Below are positions 21,381-30,089 of a stretch of 64,000 nt of DNA, in pieces (within the stretch, counting starts at the first letter, position 1; each line of letters starts with the position of its first letter). Both the position numbers and the translations under genes were made by a program. Under the pieces are notes generated by a model. It had not been told where the DNA came from. It ran no database searches and was given only the letters and a program-made list of their open reading frames with translations. Source of the stretch: Arthrobacter sp. 18067 (lineage in GTDB: Bacteria; Actinomycetota; Actinomycetes; Actinomycetales; Micrococcaceae); contig NZ_CACSJJ010000004.1 in the NCBI RefSeq assembly GCF_902706295.1, forward strand, positions 178,441 to 242,440, given 5' to 3'.

Positions 21381-23600
21381 ATGAGCCACGTATCTTCGGT
21401 CCCTGCCAGCGCCCCGGAAACAGCGGTCGCGCCCCCTGTCGCAAAGCGCATCCCCACCCGCCGCGAACACCACGGCGACATCTTCGTGGACAACTACGAG
21501 TGGCTCAGGGAAAAGGAGTCCGCCGAAGTCGTGGACCATTTGAAGGCCGAGAACACATACCAGGAAGCGGTCACGGCGCACCAGGAACCGTTGCGCGAGG
21601 CGATGTTCCAGGAGATCAAGGGCCGTACCCAGGAGACGGACCTGTCCGTACCCAGCCGCAAGGACGGCTGGTGGTACTACAGCCGATCGGTGGAGGGCAA
21701 GGAGTACAGCATCCAGTGCCGCGTCCTGGCGTCGAATACCGGGGATCCAGTAGCCGATTGGACTCCTCCGTCGGTGGAGCCCGGCGTCGAAATCGACGGT
21801 GAGCAGGTGCTTCTGGACGGCAACATTGAAGCCGAGGGCCAACCGTTCTTCAGCGTCGGCGGCGCTGCCGTCACGGTGGACGGGAAGCTCTACGCCTACG
21901 CCGTGGACAACTCAGGCGACGAACGGTTCACCCTCCGGATCAAGGATCTGCGCACCGGCGAACTCCTCCCGGACGTCATCGAGGACATTTTCTACGGGGT
22001 GGCCTTTTCCCCCGATGGCAGCCGCCTGTTCTACACCGTGGTGGATGATTCGTGGCGCCCCTACCAGGTAAAGGCACACGTCCTGGGCACTCCGGTCAGC
22101 GAGGATGAGGTTCTCTACCAGGAGGACGACGTCGCCATGTGGCTTGGCTTCGATCTTTCCTCCGACCGCCGCCATCTGGTGCTCAGCATCGGCTGTTCCG
22201 AGTTCAGCGAGACCCAACTCCTCCGCTTCGACCAGTACGCTGACGGCCTGAGCACCGTCATCTCCCGCGACCACCACCTTCTTTACGAGGCCGAGCCCTT
22301 CCTCCTGGACGGCAAAGAGACCCTGCTCCTGACCCATAACAAGGACGCCATCAACTCGATGGTGAGCCTGGTGGACCCGGCCGAACTCGCCAGGCCGCTG
22401 GCAGAGCAGAACTGGCGTACCGTCGTCGAACATTCGGACGACGTACGCGTGAACGGCGCGGGCGTCACGTCCACGCATTTGGTGTTGTCCGTCCGCAAGG
22501 ACACCATCGAGCGCGTTCAGGTGCTCCCCCTGGCCGGCCTTGGCACCGCGACCCAGGGCGCACCGGTTGAGCCTGCCTTTGATGAAGAGCTCTACACCGC
22601 CGGGGTCTCAGGGTCCGACTACGACGCTCCCGTCATCCGCATGGGCTACACCTCCTATTTCACGCCGTCGCGCGTCTACGACTTCGTGTTGCCCACTGCC
22701 GATCTTCCGGCCGGCCAGCTGCTGCTCCGCAAGGAGAGCCCGGTCCTGGGCGGTTACTCCGCGCAGGATTACGTCGCCACCCGTGAATGGGCAACGGCCG
22801 ACGACGGCACACGCGTCCCGTTGTCAGTGCTTCGTCACGCTTCGGTTCAGCAGGACGGCACGGCCGCTGGACTGGTGTACGGCTACGGCTCGTACGAGAT
22901 GAGCATGGATCCCGGCTTCGGCATAGCCCGCTTGTCGCTTCTGGACCGCGGAATCGTCATGGTGATTGCCCATATCCGGGGCGGCGGTGAACTCGGCCGG
23001 CAGTGGTACGAGGATGGCAAGAAGCTCACCAAGAAGAACACTTTCACTGACTTCATCGCGGCCACCGACTGGCTGGCAGGGTCGGGCTGGGCGGACCCTG
23101 CGCGCATCGCTGCCATGGGCGGATCCGCCGGCGGCTTGCTCATGGGTGCCATCGCCAACATGGCCCCGGAAAAGTATGTTGCCGTGGTGGCCCAGGTGCC
23201 ATTCGTGGACGCATTGACCACCATCTTGGATCCGGAGCTTCCATTGTCCGCCCTGGAATGGGAGGAATGGGGCAACCCGATCACGGACCCCGAGGCCTAC
23301 GCCTACATGAAGTCCTACACTCCCTACGAGAATGTGGGGGCGGTGGCCTACCCCAAAATCGCCGCGGTAACGTCTTTCAACGACACCCGTGTGCTGTACG
23401 TCGAACCAGCCAAGTGGGTTCAGGCGCTGCGCTCCGTTTCCACAGGTTCCGAGCCAATCGTCATGAAGATCGAGATGGACGGTGGGCACGGCGGCGCATC
23501 GGGCAGGTATGTCCAGTGGCGTGAGCGCGCATGGGACTACGCATTTGTTGCCGACTCCGTGGGCGCCACCAAGTTGCTGCCCGGAGCCGGTCTGAAGTAG
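21381..23600 (+). CDS. ptrB: S9 family oligopeptidase B (protease II)
   Basis: A 739-residue cytoplasmic serine peptidase. The N-terminal part (to about residue 450) is the propeller domain that gates access. The alpha/beta-hydrolase domain follows, with GYGSYEMSMDPGF near 500, HIRGGGELGRQWYEDGK near 533, nucleophile Ser582 in MGGSAGGLLMG, and the catalytic His in DGGHGGASGR near 702. This set is that of oligopeptidase B, which cuts small peptides after Lys or Arg. It is monocistronic and convergent with the methyltransferase gene (7-bp gap). Confidence 0.93.
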   Translation: MSHVSSVPASAPETAVAPPVAKRIPTRREHHGDIFVDNYEWLREKESAEVVDHLKAENTYQEAVTAHQEPLREAMFQEIKGRTQETDLSVPSRKDGWWYYSRSVEGKEYSIQCRVLASNTGDPVADWTPPSVEPGVEIDGEQVLLDGNIEAEGQPFFSVGGAAVTVDGKLYAYAVDNSGDERFTLRIKDLRTGELLPDVIEDIFYGVAFSPDGSRLFYTVVDDSWRPYQVKAHVLGTPVSEDEVLYQEDDVAMWLGFDLSSDRRHLVLSIGCSEFSETQLLRFDQYADGLSTVISRDHHLLYEAEPFLLDGKETLLLTHNKDAINSMVSLVDPAELARPLAEQNWRTVVEHSDDVRVNGAGVTSTHLVLSVRKDTIERVQVLPLAGLGTATQGAPVEPAFDEELYTAGVSGSDYDAPVIRMGYTSYFTPSRVYDFVLPTADLPAGQLLLRKESPVLGGYSAQDYVATREWATADDGTRVPLSVLRHASVQQDGTAAGLVYGYGSYEMSMDPGFGIARLSLLDRGIVMVIAHIRGGGELGRQWYEDGKKLTKKNTFTDFIAATDWLAGSGWADPARIAAMGGSAGGLLMGAIANMAPEKYVAVVAQVPFVDALTTILDPELPLSALEWEEWGNPITDPEAYAYMKSYTPYENVGAVAYPKIAAVTSFNDTRVLYVEPAKWVQALRSVSTGSEPIVMKIEMDGGHGGASGRYVQWRERAWDYAFVADSVGATKLLPGAGLK

Positions 23601-23607
23601 GAGTTGG

Positions 23608-24417
23608 TCAGTTCCGGCGCGCCCGCAGCAGTGCGAAGTAACCCGGGATCACGTCCGGGGCAGACGGGTTGCTGAGCGGGCGCGTCTCGATGCTCGCCGA
23701 GCCTTCCTCCACAAGGTTCCAGTCCGCCGTCGGGAAGGCCTTCGCGCGTTGCGCGGCCCCGAAGCGGCCCGGCATCGGCAGCCCGCGAATGGCCCACTCA
23801 AGAGGCGCCGGGATGGAATCGCGGGTGGCGCCGAGGTGGCTGACGTAGTCCACCGGCGTTCCGGGAAAATTGGTTTCGGCCAGGAACACTCCTCCGCGGG
23901 TCCCGACGACGGGCAACAGGTTCGCCGCCAACTCTGACCGGCCGTTCCGGTCCAGTACGTGCAGGACGCCGCGAATGAAGACATTGGCGTCCCCGGTCCA
24001 GCCCACTGCTTCAAGTGCCGTTGCGACTGTATGCGCAGCGTCAGGTGCCGTCATGTCGCACACGGCAAATGACGCCGTCGTTATCCCCGCTGACTCCAGC
24101 CGTGCGCGGTCGACGGCATTTGCGGAGTAGTCGAGCCCCAGCGCGTGCGGGAAGTGCTGCGCCAGCAGCCGGGTGAAGCTGCCATTGCCGCAGCCAACGT
24201 CCACCACAGGCAATGCCGGGTCCAACTCCGCCAACTTGGGGAGGTAGCCCAGGAGTTCGTGGTCGCTGCCCGAGTCCCACAGCACATCGCCAGTGGCGCC
24301 GGTTGAGCGGATGTCACCCCAGAACTGGTCCCAGGCCGTTCGGGCGTCCTTGGGTGCGGCGGAAGAGAGCCTGATGAGGCGTGGAATCAGCAGGTACTTC
24401 CTGAGGGCGGAGAACAT
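23608..24417 (-). CDS. Class I SAM-dependent methyltransferase
   Basis: A 269-residue protein with the AdoMet-binding motif VVDVGCGNGSFTRLLAQ near residues 71-87, an acidic end of strand 2 in LGLDYS and FAVCDMT near 120. The substrate is not evident. It begins with a basic stretch (LRKYLLIPRLIRL) that might bind membranes. It is followed upstream by the small STAS-like gene in the same direction with a 19-bp gap, so the two may be co-transcribed. Confidence 0.82.
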   Translation of the reverse strand: MFSALRKYLLIPRLIRLSSAAPKDARTAWDQFWGDIRSTGATGDVLWDSGSDHELLGYLPKLAELDPALPVVDVGCGNGSFTRLLAQHFPHALGLDYSANAVDRARLESAGITTASFAVCDMTAPDAAHTVATALEAVGWTGDANVFIRGVLHVLDRNGRSELAANLLPVVGTRGGVFLAETNFPGTPVDYVSHLGATRDSIPAPLEWAIRGLPMPGRFGAAQRAKAFPTADWNLVEEGSASIETRPLSNPSAPDVIPGYFALLRARRN

Positions 24418-24436
24418 TCTCCAAATATAAGTGGCG

Positions 24437-24820
24437 CTAGGCCTCCACCAGCCACTCCAACGCCTCTGTTTCGGATGTGAAGAACTTGGTAGGGCACGGG
24501 GGTTTCATGATGCCCAGGAAAAAATTGGCAATGACCCTGTCCACCGGTGACGAGCCCCAGAGCGCGATGCGGTTGGCCTGGCAAGGCTTGGCAAACACAG
24601 AGCGGGCACCGCGGGTGACATCGTCCGTGGTTGCCATGTCCACAATCATCGGGTGGCGCTCCTGGCCGCAGAGCTCATTGACCCGGTCCATGGCCCGTTG
24701 GGCGTCCGCTTCCTGGATCCTGGCCCCGCGCGGCCAGGTCAAGCGAAGGATGCCCTGTTCCTCGAGCTCCAATTGAAACGACACCTGTTGATGATCCTGC
24801 GGTGTTGCTGGGTGGTCCAC
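24437..24820 (-). CDS. STAS/SpoIIAA-like small protein
   Basis: A 127-residue protein with alternating strands and helices (LELEEQGILRLTWPRG, then PMIVDMATTDDVTRGARSVF and FFTSETEALEWL at the end). This looks like the STAS/SEC14-type fold found as small single-domain actinobacterial proteins. The start is GTG at 24820 with AAGGAG before it. Function is unknown. The divergent neighbour is a sensor kinase, so an anti-anti-sigma-like or sensory role is possible but not shown. Confidence 0.7.
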   Translation of the reverse strand: MDHPATPQDHQQVSFQLELEEQGILRLTWPRGARIQEADAQRAMDRVNELCGQERHPMIVDMATTDDVTRGARSVFAKPCQANRIALWGSSPVDRVIANFFLGIMKPPCPTKFFTSETEALEWLVEA

Positions 24821-25037
24821 AGTGCTCCTTGCGCGATTGGTGGTGCTGCAGGGGAGGCGGACGTGGCTCCCGAGCTGACACCCTCAAGGCTGACGAATCC
24901 GGGAGACAAAGTAAAGATGTGGCCTGCGACTCATCCCGCCCATTTGACGCACGGCCACCTTTGTCCTCAAGGCCGCTGATAGGGTGTTGCCAAATCATGA
25001 AATACCGTGAGTGAAACGTTGGAACGGAAGGGGCTCA

Positions 25038-26675
25038 GTGGGCGAGACCGTTGCCGACGTACAGCATGCCCGGTCTGCCGTAGTGGCGGATTCAGAAAGT
25101 GACCGTTTGGCCGCGACCACGGCCGCACTTTCCTCAGCGGGTTTCACGGTCTTCCCTGCCCCGGATGCTGAGTCTTTGGCCTCGCAAATCCAGAAGCACA
25201 ACCCCTCGGTGGTCGTGGCCCAGAGCGCCCTTGCGCATGGATTGCGCAACCCCGGAGTTCCGATGCTGCTGATCGTCGCCGCACAGGAAATTGTGGACCT
25301 TGAGGAAGTGGAGTCCTGGCGGGTAGCGGACTACGTCATCAGCCCGGTGCGGGCAGGGGAAGTTGTCCACCGGGTTGAAACCCTGATCGGCCGGGCCACC
25401 GAACGCTCACGCTCCCGCGGCGAAATCGAAGCGCTGCGGGAAAGCCTCCGCAATGTCTCCTCGGCAATACGGGAGACCAACGATCCCCAACTGATCGCAG
25501 ACCACGTGGTCCGCGGCTTCGGCGAGGCGCTGGGAGTCGACCACGTCTGGTTCGCTACGTTCCGGGACGAACGCGTCCCCAGCATCCGGGCGCAGTGGAA
25601 CCGTCCCGGCCTTCCGTTGCTGCCCGCCCGGCTGGGCGACAGCGAGAACGCCATTATCGAGACGGCCAACAAGCTTTGGGCGGAGGCGGACGTCCTCGCC
25701 GTCACGGACCACCGGGAGGACCCCGACTCAAAGATTGCCAAGGCGCTGCGGGAATGGTCCGGTGACCTCAACCCCGTGTCCACTGTCCTTCTCCCAGTGG
25801 GTGAAGGCGCCTCTGCAATGGGTATCATCCTGCTGTCCACCGTGGAGGAACGGCACGATTGGACCCGACCCGAGATTGCGTTGATGCAGCATGTGGCTGG
25901 AAATGTGGCCCACGGCCTCATCCAGGGCCATCTCATCAGCGCCCAGCAACGCGTCCTCCACCAGCTGAGGCAGTTGGATAAGGCCAAGACCGATTTCCTG
26001 GCCACAGTAAACCACGAGCTCCGGACACCCCTGACCTCCATCACCGCATATCTGGACATGATCCAGGACGGGACCGGCGGGCCTGTTCCTGAAGGCATCA
26101 GCAAGATGCTGGATGTCATTGCCCGGAACTCCAACCGCCTCCGCAGGCTCATCGAGGACATGCTCACGGTGTCCATGCAGGACGGCAGCAACCTGGACCT
26201 CAAACCGGTGGATATCGCAAAGCTCCTCCAAGTCGTGGTGGCAACGCTGCGGCCCCTGGCAGAGTCCCGGCACGTCTCAGTGTCCTTTACCGAAGGGACT
26301 GAGGACATCGAAGTCACGGCCGACGAAGCAAAGCTGGAACAGGTGTTCACCAACATCGTGGCCAACGCCATCAAGTTCACTCCCGAGGGTGGCCGGGTGG
26401 GCATCACCAGTTCAGTCTCGACTTCCGAGAACGGCGGACTCGCGCTGGTCCGGATCGCAGACAACGGTTTGGGCATCCCGGAACACGATCTCCCGCACAT
26501 CTTCACCCGCTTCTACCGGGCCTCCAACGCCACGTCCGCGGCTGTCCCAGGCAGCGGGCTCGGTTTGGCAATCGCCCACGACATCATCAGCCGCCATATG
26601 GGACGCCTCCTCCTGGATTCCACTCTGGGCTCCGGGACCACGGTGTCCGTGGAGTTGCCGGTTGGTGGGCCTTAG
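25038..26675 (+). CDS. Soluble GAF sensor histidine kinase with a degenerate receiver
   Basis: A 545-residue kinase taken from the GTG at 25038, which follows GGAAGGGG; a GTG at 25011 is the alternative. No membrane helices. Residues ~10-110 look like a response-receiver fold (SAVVADSESDRLAATTAAL, then DYVISPVRAGEVV), but the phospho-acceptor position reads VVVAQSA without an Asp. A GAF domain follows (about 130-280), then HisKA with His326 in VNHELRTPLTS and the ATPase domain (RIADNGLGIPE, GSGLGLAIAHD). It may sense a ligand or light/redox through GAF. No response regulator is adjacent. Confidence 0.88.
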   Translation: MGETVADVQHARSAVVADSESDRLAATTAALSSAGFTVFPAPDAESLASQIQKHNPSVVVAQSALAHGLRNPGVPMLLIVAAQEIVDLEEVESWRVADYVISPVRAGEVVHRVETLIGRATERSRSRGEIEALRESLRNVSSAIRETNDPQLIADHVVRGFGEALGVDHVWFATFRDERVPSIRAQWNRPGLPLLPARLGDSENAIIETANKLWAEADVLAVTDHREDPDSKIAKALREWSGDLNPVSTVLLPVGEGASAMGIILLSTVEERHDWTRPEIALMQHVAGNVAHGLIQGHLISAQQRVLHQLRQLDKAKTDFLATVNHELRTPLTSITAYLDMIQDGTGGPVPEGISKMLDVIARNSNRLRRLIEDMLTVSMQDGSNLDLKPVDIAKLLQVVVATLRPLAESRHVSVSFTEGTEDIEVTADEAKLEQVFTNIVANAIKFTPEGGRVGITSSVSTSENGGLALVRIADNGLGIPEHDLPHIFTRFYRASNATSAAVPGSGLGLAIAHDIISRHMGRLLLDSTLGSGTTVSVELPVGGP

Positions 26676-26713
26676 TGGATCTTCCGCCCCAATTCACCTT
26701 GGGACGGTAGCGA

Positions 26714-26980
26714 CTACTCCCCGCCCTGCTCGGCTGACCAGTGTTGATACAGGGCTTCGGGGTCTGCAGCGATGAGCTGAAGGTGACCGCAGTGCCGGCA
26801 CACGAATACTCTGAGCGACACGGCCCGGACCTTTCCGAATACTCGGGCAGACTCCGCCGTAGCCACCAAGACCTCGCCTTTTCCCATGCCCGTCTCCGGG
26901 TACAGATACAGCGGACCGAACATTGAATCCGCTGTACAGGCCACACAGACCTGAGGAGGCTCTGGCTTCGCTTCGTTCAT
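26714..26980 (-). CDS. Small zinc-ribbon protein
   Basis: An 88-residue protein with two Cys pairs, CVAC near residue 12 and CRHC near 61, spaced as in a zinc ribbon (FVCRHCGHLQLI). The middle segment carries PLYLYPETG. Function is unrecognised; such proteins often bind nucleic acid or serve as structural zinc modules. It is convergent with the sensor kinase gene (38-bp gap) and lies downstream of the peptide gene in the same direction but beyond that gene's terminator. It is probably an independent unit. Confidence 0.65.
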   Translation of the reverse strand: MNEAKPEPPQVCVACTADSMFGPLYLYPETGMGKGEVLVATAESARVFGKVRAVSLRVFVCRHCGHLQLIAADPEALYQHWSAEQGGE

Positions 26981-27134
26981 GCGCCAACACTAGCCCTACG
27001 CCCCTCATTCCGGATCTGCGCACTTGGTCAGGAACAGTGGTCCGTCCGAATCCCGATGTGACAGCCGTGTCAACGTGGGCTTCGAACATGCGCCCGATGG
27101 TCACTAATGCTCGACATACTGCGAAACAAAAACT

Positions 27135-27162
27135 GATGCCCCGGGCAGCAGCCCAGGGCATC
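27135..27162 (-). terminator. Rho-independent terminator of the peptide gene
   Basis: The arms GATGCCCCGGGC and GCCCAGGGCATC pair over 12 bp with one mismatch and a four-base loop. Read on the minus strand it is followed by GTTTTTGTTTC, a proper U-tract. It lies 40 bp after the stop of the small peptide gene and supports that gene being transcribed as its own short unit. Confidence 0.85.
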
Positions 27163-27202
27163 AATTTATGTCATATGGCCTTGAGAGGCGCTCCCCCAAT
27201 GT

Positions 27203-27373
27203 TTAGTTCGGCCACCAACCGATGCTGGTGGTGTTCGTCTTAGGCGTGGTGATGCTGTTAGGCCACCAGCCGATTGCCGTGCTGTCCTGCGTAGGCTCGG
27301 CATTAGCCGGGGCAGCGAATCCCGTTACTGCCAGAACCGCCGCCATGAGCAGGGTTGCCGCAAATTTTTTCAT
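27203..27373 (-). CDS. Short exported peptide with two IGWWPN repeats
   Basis: A 56-residue ORF. Residues 1-25 are a Sec signal peptide: MKK, a hydrophobic core and cleavage after APANA. The predicted mature 31-residue peptide holds two exact IGWWPN copies, at residues 34-39 and at the very C-terminus 51-56, joined by a Thr-rich linker. The pattern resembles pheromone precursors, in which a short C-terminal sequence, often with a Trp pair, is the signal. The gene has an AAAGGG site before the ATG and a strong terminator after it, and is divergent from a TPR-like protein gene. I do not recognise a family. The evidence that it is real: signal peptide, internal repeat, terminator and its own intergenic space. 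Confidence 0.75.
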   Translation of the reverse strand: MKKFAATLLMAAVLAVTGFAAPANAEPTQDSTAIGWWPNSITTPKTNTTSIGWWPN

Positions 27374-27411
27374 CCGCTATGCCCTTTCGTACTGATGCGA
27401 ATTTGTTGTCT

Positions 27412-27445
27412 GTGACTTGAATAAAGTCACGGTGCAAACTATACG
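27412..27445 (+). promoter_or_regulatory. Divergent regulatory region with palindrome and promoter
   Basis: A perfect 7-bp inverted repeat GTGACTT-GAATA-AAGTCAC (27412-27430) lies between the peptide gene and the TPR gene. It overlaps the TTGAAT box (27417-27422) of a promoter reading right, with TATACG (27440-27445) 17 bases later. A protein bound at the palindrome would control the TPR/GGDEF-EAL transcript and perhaps the peptide gene as well. Confidence 0.5.
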
Positions 27446-27465
27446 AGCTTTTCTTCCGCAATGAC

Positions 27466-28533
27466 ATGGATAATGGGCACATGCAAAGTCCGCACCTCGC
27501 CTCCCACCTCGTTGCCGGTCTAACGGCACGCGCCAAGTGGAAGGAACGGGACTTCGATGAGGCCTATCGGCTGGCAGGCGACGCTGCCGGACTCTCCATC
27601 ATCGCCGGAGATGACGAATCCTGGTGGGACATGCGGTACCTTCAGGCCGAGTGCCTCCGGGACCAAGGGCGCATTGAGGAATTCCTCACCATGGCCATGG
27701 AACTCAATGGCCACAACCTGACCTCGGCTTCACCGGAACTCGGTGCCAAGGCAGGCACCATGGTTGCCGTGGCATTCCAAGGTTTGGGCCGGCTTCCCGA
27801 AGCCGCGGCCATGGCCGCCGATGCGGCCAAACTGGCAGCCGGGGACGCCGAATTGGTGTACGTCCAGATCCTTGCCCAGCGCGCATTGATCGCTGCTTTG
27901 GCGGAAAGCCGCTTGTTGGACGATGCCTGGCGGGAATGCTTGGTGCTGGAAACACTACTGACCGACGACGTGGACGAAGACACCGCCGGAAAGGGTTATT
28001 GGGTTATCGGCAACGTCGCTTTCCTTGCCGACCGCGTTGCTGATGGCGGGCGCTATCACGATCTTGCGGCCGAACGGCTATCACCGTCAAAGGACGTTGA
28101 CTTGTGGGCCCGTTTCAACAGGGCTTCGGCGGAAATGCGGCTTCAGGCAAAGCTCAGTGACGCAGCAACCCTGCGTTGCATTGAAAGGGCTGAGCTGGCC
28201 ACAGACATTGTTGGCGGCTCCGAACGGGACCACTTGGAAATGTCCCTGGTGCGCGCCCACTGGTATTTCCTCAGCGGCGATTTGCACCAAGCCACGGCAA
28301 TCCTTGTGCCGCTTTGCGCCCGATCATCCATTCTGGCCACGCAAACCTCCGCCGAGGCTCATTTCCTCTTGGCCCGGACCTTTCTGGAATCCGGTATGCG
28401 TGAAGATGCCCTGACTATGTTCGATGAGGCCGCAGCACTGTTCGAACAAGCAGCGTTGCCCGAACGCAGCGCTGCGGTCAGGGAGTATCTTCGCCATAGC
28501 GATGAGCAACGAGGCGAGCCACACAAGGGGTGA
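27466..28533 (+). CDS. TPR-like helical repeat protein, possible peptide receptor
   Basis: A 355-residue cytoplasmic protein without signal peptide, membrane helix or helix-turn-helix. It is built from helical pairs like tetratricopeptide repeats, for example LVAGLTARAKWKERDFDEAYRLA near 15, AFQGLGRLPEAAAMAADAAKL near 100, HWYFLSGDLHQATAIL near 262 and FLLARTFLESGMREDALTMFDEAAALFEQAA near 300-330. TPR folds bind peptides in several regulator families. The ATG at 27466 is used here; an ATG at 27481 is equally possible. It is divergent from the IGWWPN peptide gene and is followed after 2 bp by the GGDEF-EAL gene. Function is inferred from context only. Confidence 0.75.
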   Translation: MDNGHMQSPHLASHLVAGLTARAKWKERDFDEAYRLAGDAAGLSIIAGDDESWWDMRYLQAECLRDQGRIEEFLTMAMELNGHNLTSASPELGAKAGTMVAVAFQGLGRLPEAAAMAADAAKLAAGDAELVYVQILAQRALIAALAESRLLDDAWRECLVLETLLTDDVDEDTAGKGYWVIGNVAFLADRVADGGRYHDLAAERLSPSKDVDLWARFNRASAEMRLQAKLSDAATLRCIERAELATDIVGGSERDHLEMSLVRAHWYFLSGDLHQATAILVPLCARSSILATQTSAEAHFLLARTFLESGMREDALTMFDEAAALFEQAALPERSAAVREYLRHSDEQRGEPHKG

Positions 28534-28535
28534 GC

Positions 28536-30089
28536 ATGTCCGAAGGAAAAATGTACTCCGGCAACGACCCTCGTTTGGGACTGCTTCTGGAAGGCATCGT
28601 CAGGCTGGCCGCCGGGGACCTCAACACCAGGATCGAAGTCTCGGACGCGCGCGATGAAATCGATGCCGTGATCATGGGTACCAACCTCCTTGCTGAAGAC
28701 CTCCAGATCGTTTATGAAGAACTGGAGCAAAGGGTGCAGGCCCGGACGCAGCAGCTCAACGAGGCCCATCTGGCAATGCAGCACATGGCCATGACCGACC
28801 CCCTGACAGGGCTGAACAACCGCTCAGCTTTTGCCACCGCCCTCAGCGAAGCCCAGGCCAGCGGGGCCGAAAGCGGCCGAAGGGCAGCCATCCTCCTGCT
28901 GGACATGGACGGGTTCAAAGCAATCAACGACTCCCTGGGACACACCATTGGGGACAAGGTCCTGGAAACGGTGGCCAATAGGATCACAGGTGCCGTCCGC
29001 GACCAGGACATGGTTGCCCGCATGGGCGGCGACGAATTCGCGGTGCTGATTCCCGACGTGACCCCTGCGATATCCGCCTCCATCGGCAACCGGATTCTCG
29101 CTGCGGTTGTGAGCCCCATGGAGATTGAGGGCCATCACCTCCGCTGCGGTGCCAGCATGGGCCTTCGGATGGCTGACCCCGGCCATCGCGCGGAGGAACT
29201 GATGATGGAAGCGGACATCGCCATGTACGAGTCCAAGGCTGATGGACGTGGCAAGCTCAAGGTCTTTGAGCCGGCAATGCTGCATGCCCGCCAGATGCGG
29301 AACCAATTGGTGGGCGAACTCAAAGAGGCAATCGCTGGTTCGCAGCTGGTGCTCTACTACCAGCCGATCATCAGGCTGGATACCCGCGAAATCGAAGGGG
29401 CGGAGGCCTTGGTCCGCTGGAACCATCCCACCCGCGGCCTCATCATGCCGGACGAGTTCATTCCCATTGCCGAGGAAACCGGGATGATCTCAGACCTGGG
29501 TGGCTGGGTGCTCCGCACCGCCGTCGAACAACTGAAGCAATGGCGCACCGACCCCCTCACGTCGGGCCACGACTTCAGCATGCGCATCAACGTTTCGGCG
29601 GCCGACCTGCAACGGCTGGAGTTCATCGAGGACGTCCGGGAGGCTTTAGCCTCGGCGGAGTTGGACCCCTCGCTCCTGGTCCTGGAGCTGACCGAGAGCG
29701 CAGTCATTCAGGGCAACGACCTGGACCGCTACACGCTCAACAGCCTGCGCCGTTTGGGAGTGGGGCTGGAAATCGACGACTTCGGCACCGGTTATTCCTC
29801 CATCAGCTACCTTCGCCAGCTGCCTGTGGACACGGTCAAAGTGGACCGGACCCTGCTGTCAGCCCTGGGCAGCGACCCGTCGCAACCGGCCCTCCTTGCG
29901 GCAGTGCTGCAACTGATCCGTGCCTGCGGATTGGCTGCCGTGTGGGAGGGCGTGGAAACCGCCGATCAGGCCGATTACCTCCTGAGCATCGGTTGCACCA
30001 GTGGCCAGGGCTACTACTTCAGCAGGCCGTTGCCTGAAGCGCAGTTGACCGACCAGTTGAAGCACCACAAGACCTGGCCAGTCAGCTGA
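28536..30089 (+). CDS. GGDEF-EAL dual cyclic-di-GMP enzyme
   Basis: A 517-residue soluble protein. The ATG at 28536 follows AAGGGG and lies 2 bp after the TPR stop, so the two are coupled. Residues ~15-50 resemble a HAMP-like segment (GIVRLAAGDLNTRIEV), then a coiled linker to the GGDEF domain (about 85-245), which has an intact GGDEF and an RDQD I-site five residues before it. The EAL domain (about 255-510) has EALVR, ELTES, IDDFGTGYSS, VKVDR and EGVET, all catalytic landmarks. Both synthesis and breakdown of cyclic-di-GMP are possible. With no sensor of its own, its input is plausibly the TPR partner. It overlaps the convergent acetyltransferase gene by 8 bp. Confidence 0.93.
   Translation: MSEGKMYSGNDPRLGLLLEGIVRLAAGDLNTRIEVSDARDEIDAVIMGTNLLAEDLQIVYEELEQRVQARTQQLNEAHLAMQHMAMTDPLTGLNNRSAFATALSEAQASGAESGRRAAILLLDMDGFKAINDSLGHTIGDKVLETVANRITGAVRDQDMVARMGGDEFAVLIPDVTPAISASIGNRILAAVVSPMEIEGHHLRCGASMGLRMADPGHRAEELMMEADIAMYESKADGRGKLKVFEPAMLHARQMRNQLVGELKEAIAGSQLVLYYQPIIRLDTREIEGAEALVRWNHPTRGLIMPDEFIPIAEETGMISDLGGWVLRTAVEQLKQWRTDPLTSGHDFSMRINVSAADLQRLEFIEDVREALASAELDPSLLVLELTESAVIQGNDLDRYTLNSLRRLGVGLEIDDFGTGYSSISYLRQLPVDTVKVDRTLLSALGSDPSQPALLAAVLQLIRACGLAAVWEGVETADQADYLLSIGCTSGQGYYFSRPLPEAQLTDQLKHHKTWPVS

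Noticed and set aside
28025..28414. A 129-codon plus-strand frame inside the TPR gene
   Set aside because: Out-of-frame with the TPR protein and of low-complexity Pro/Arg/Trp character; no start signal.
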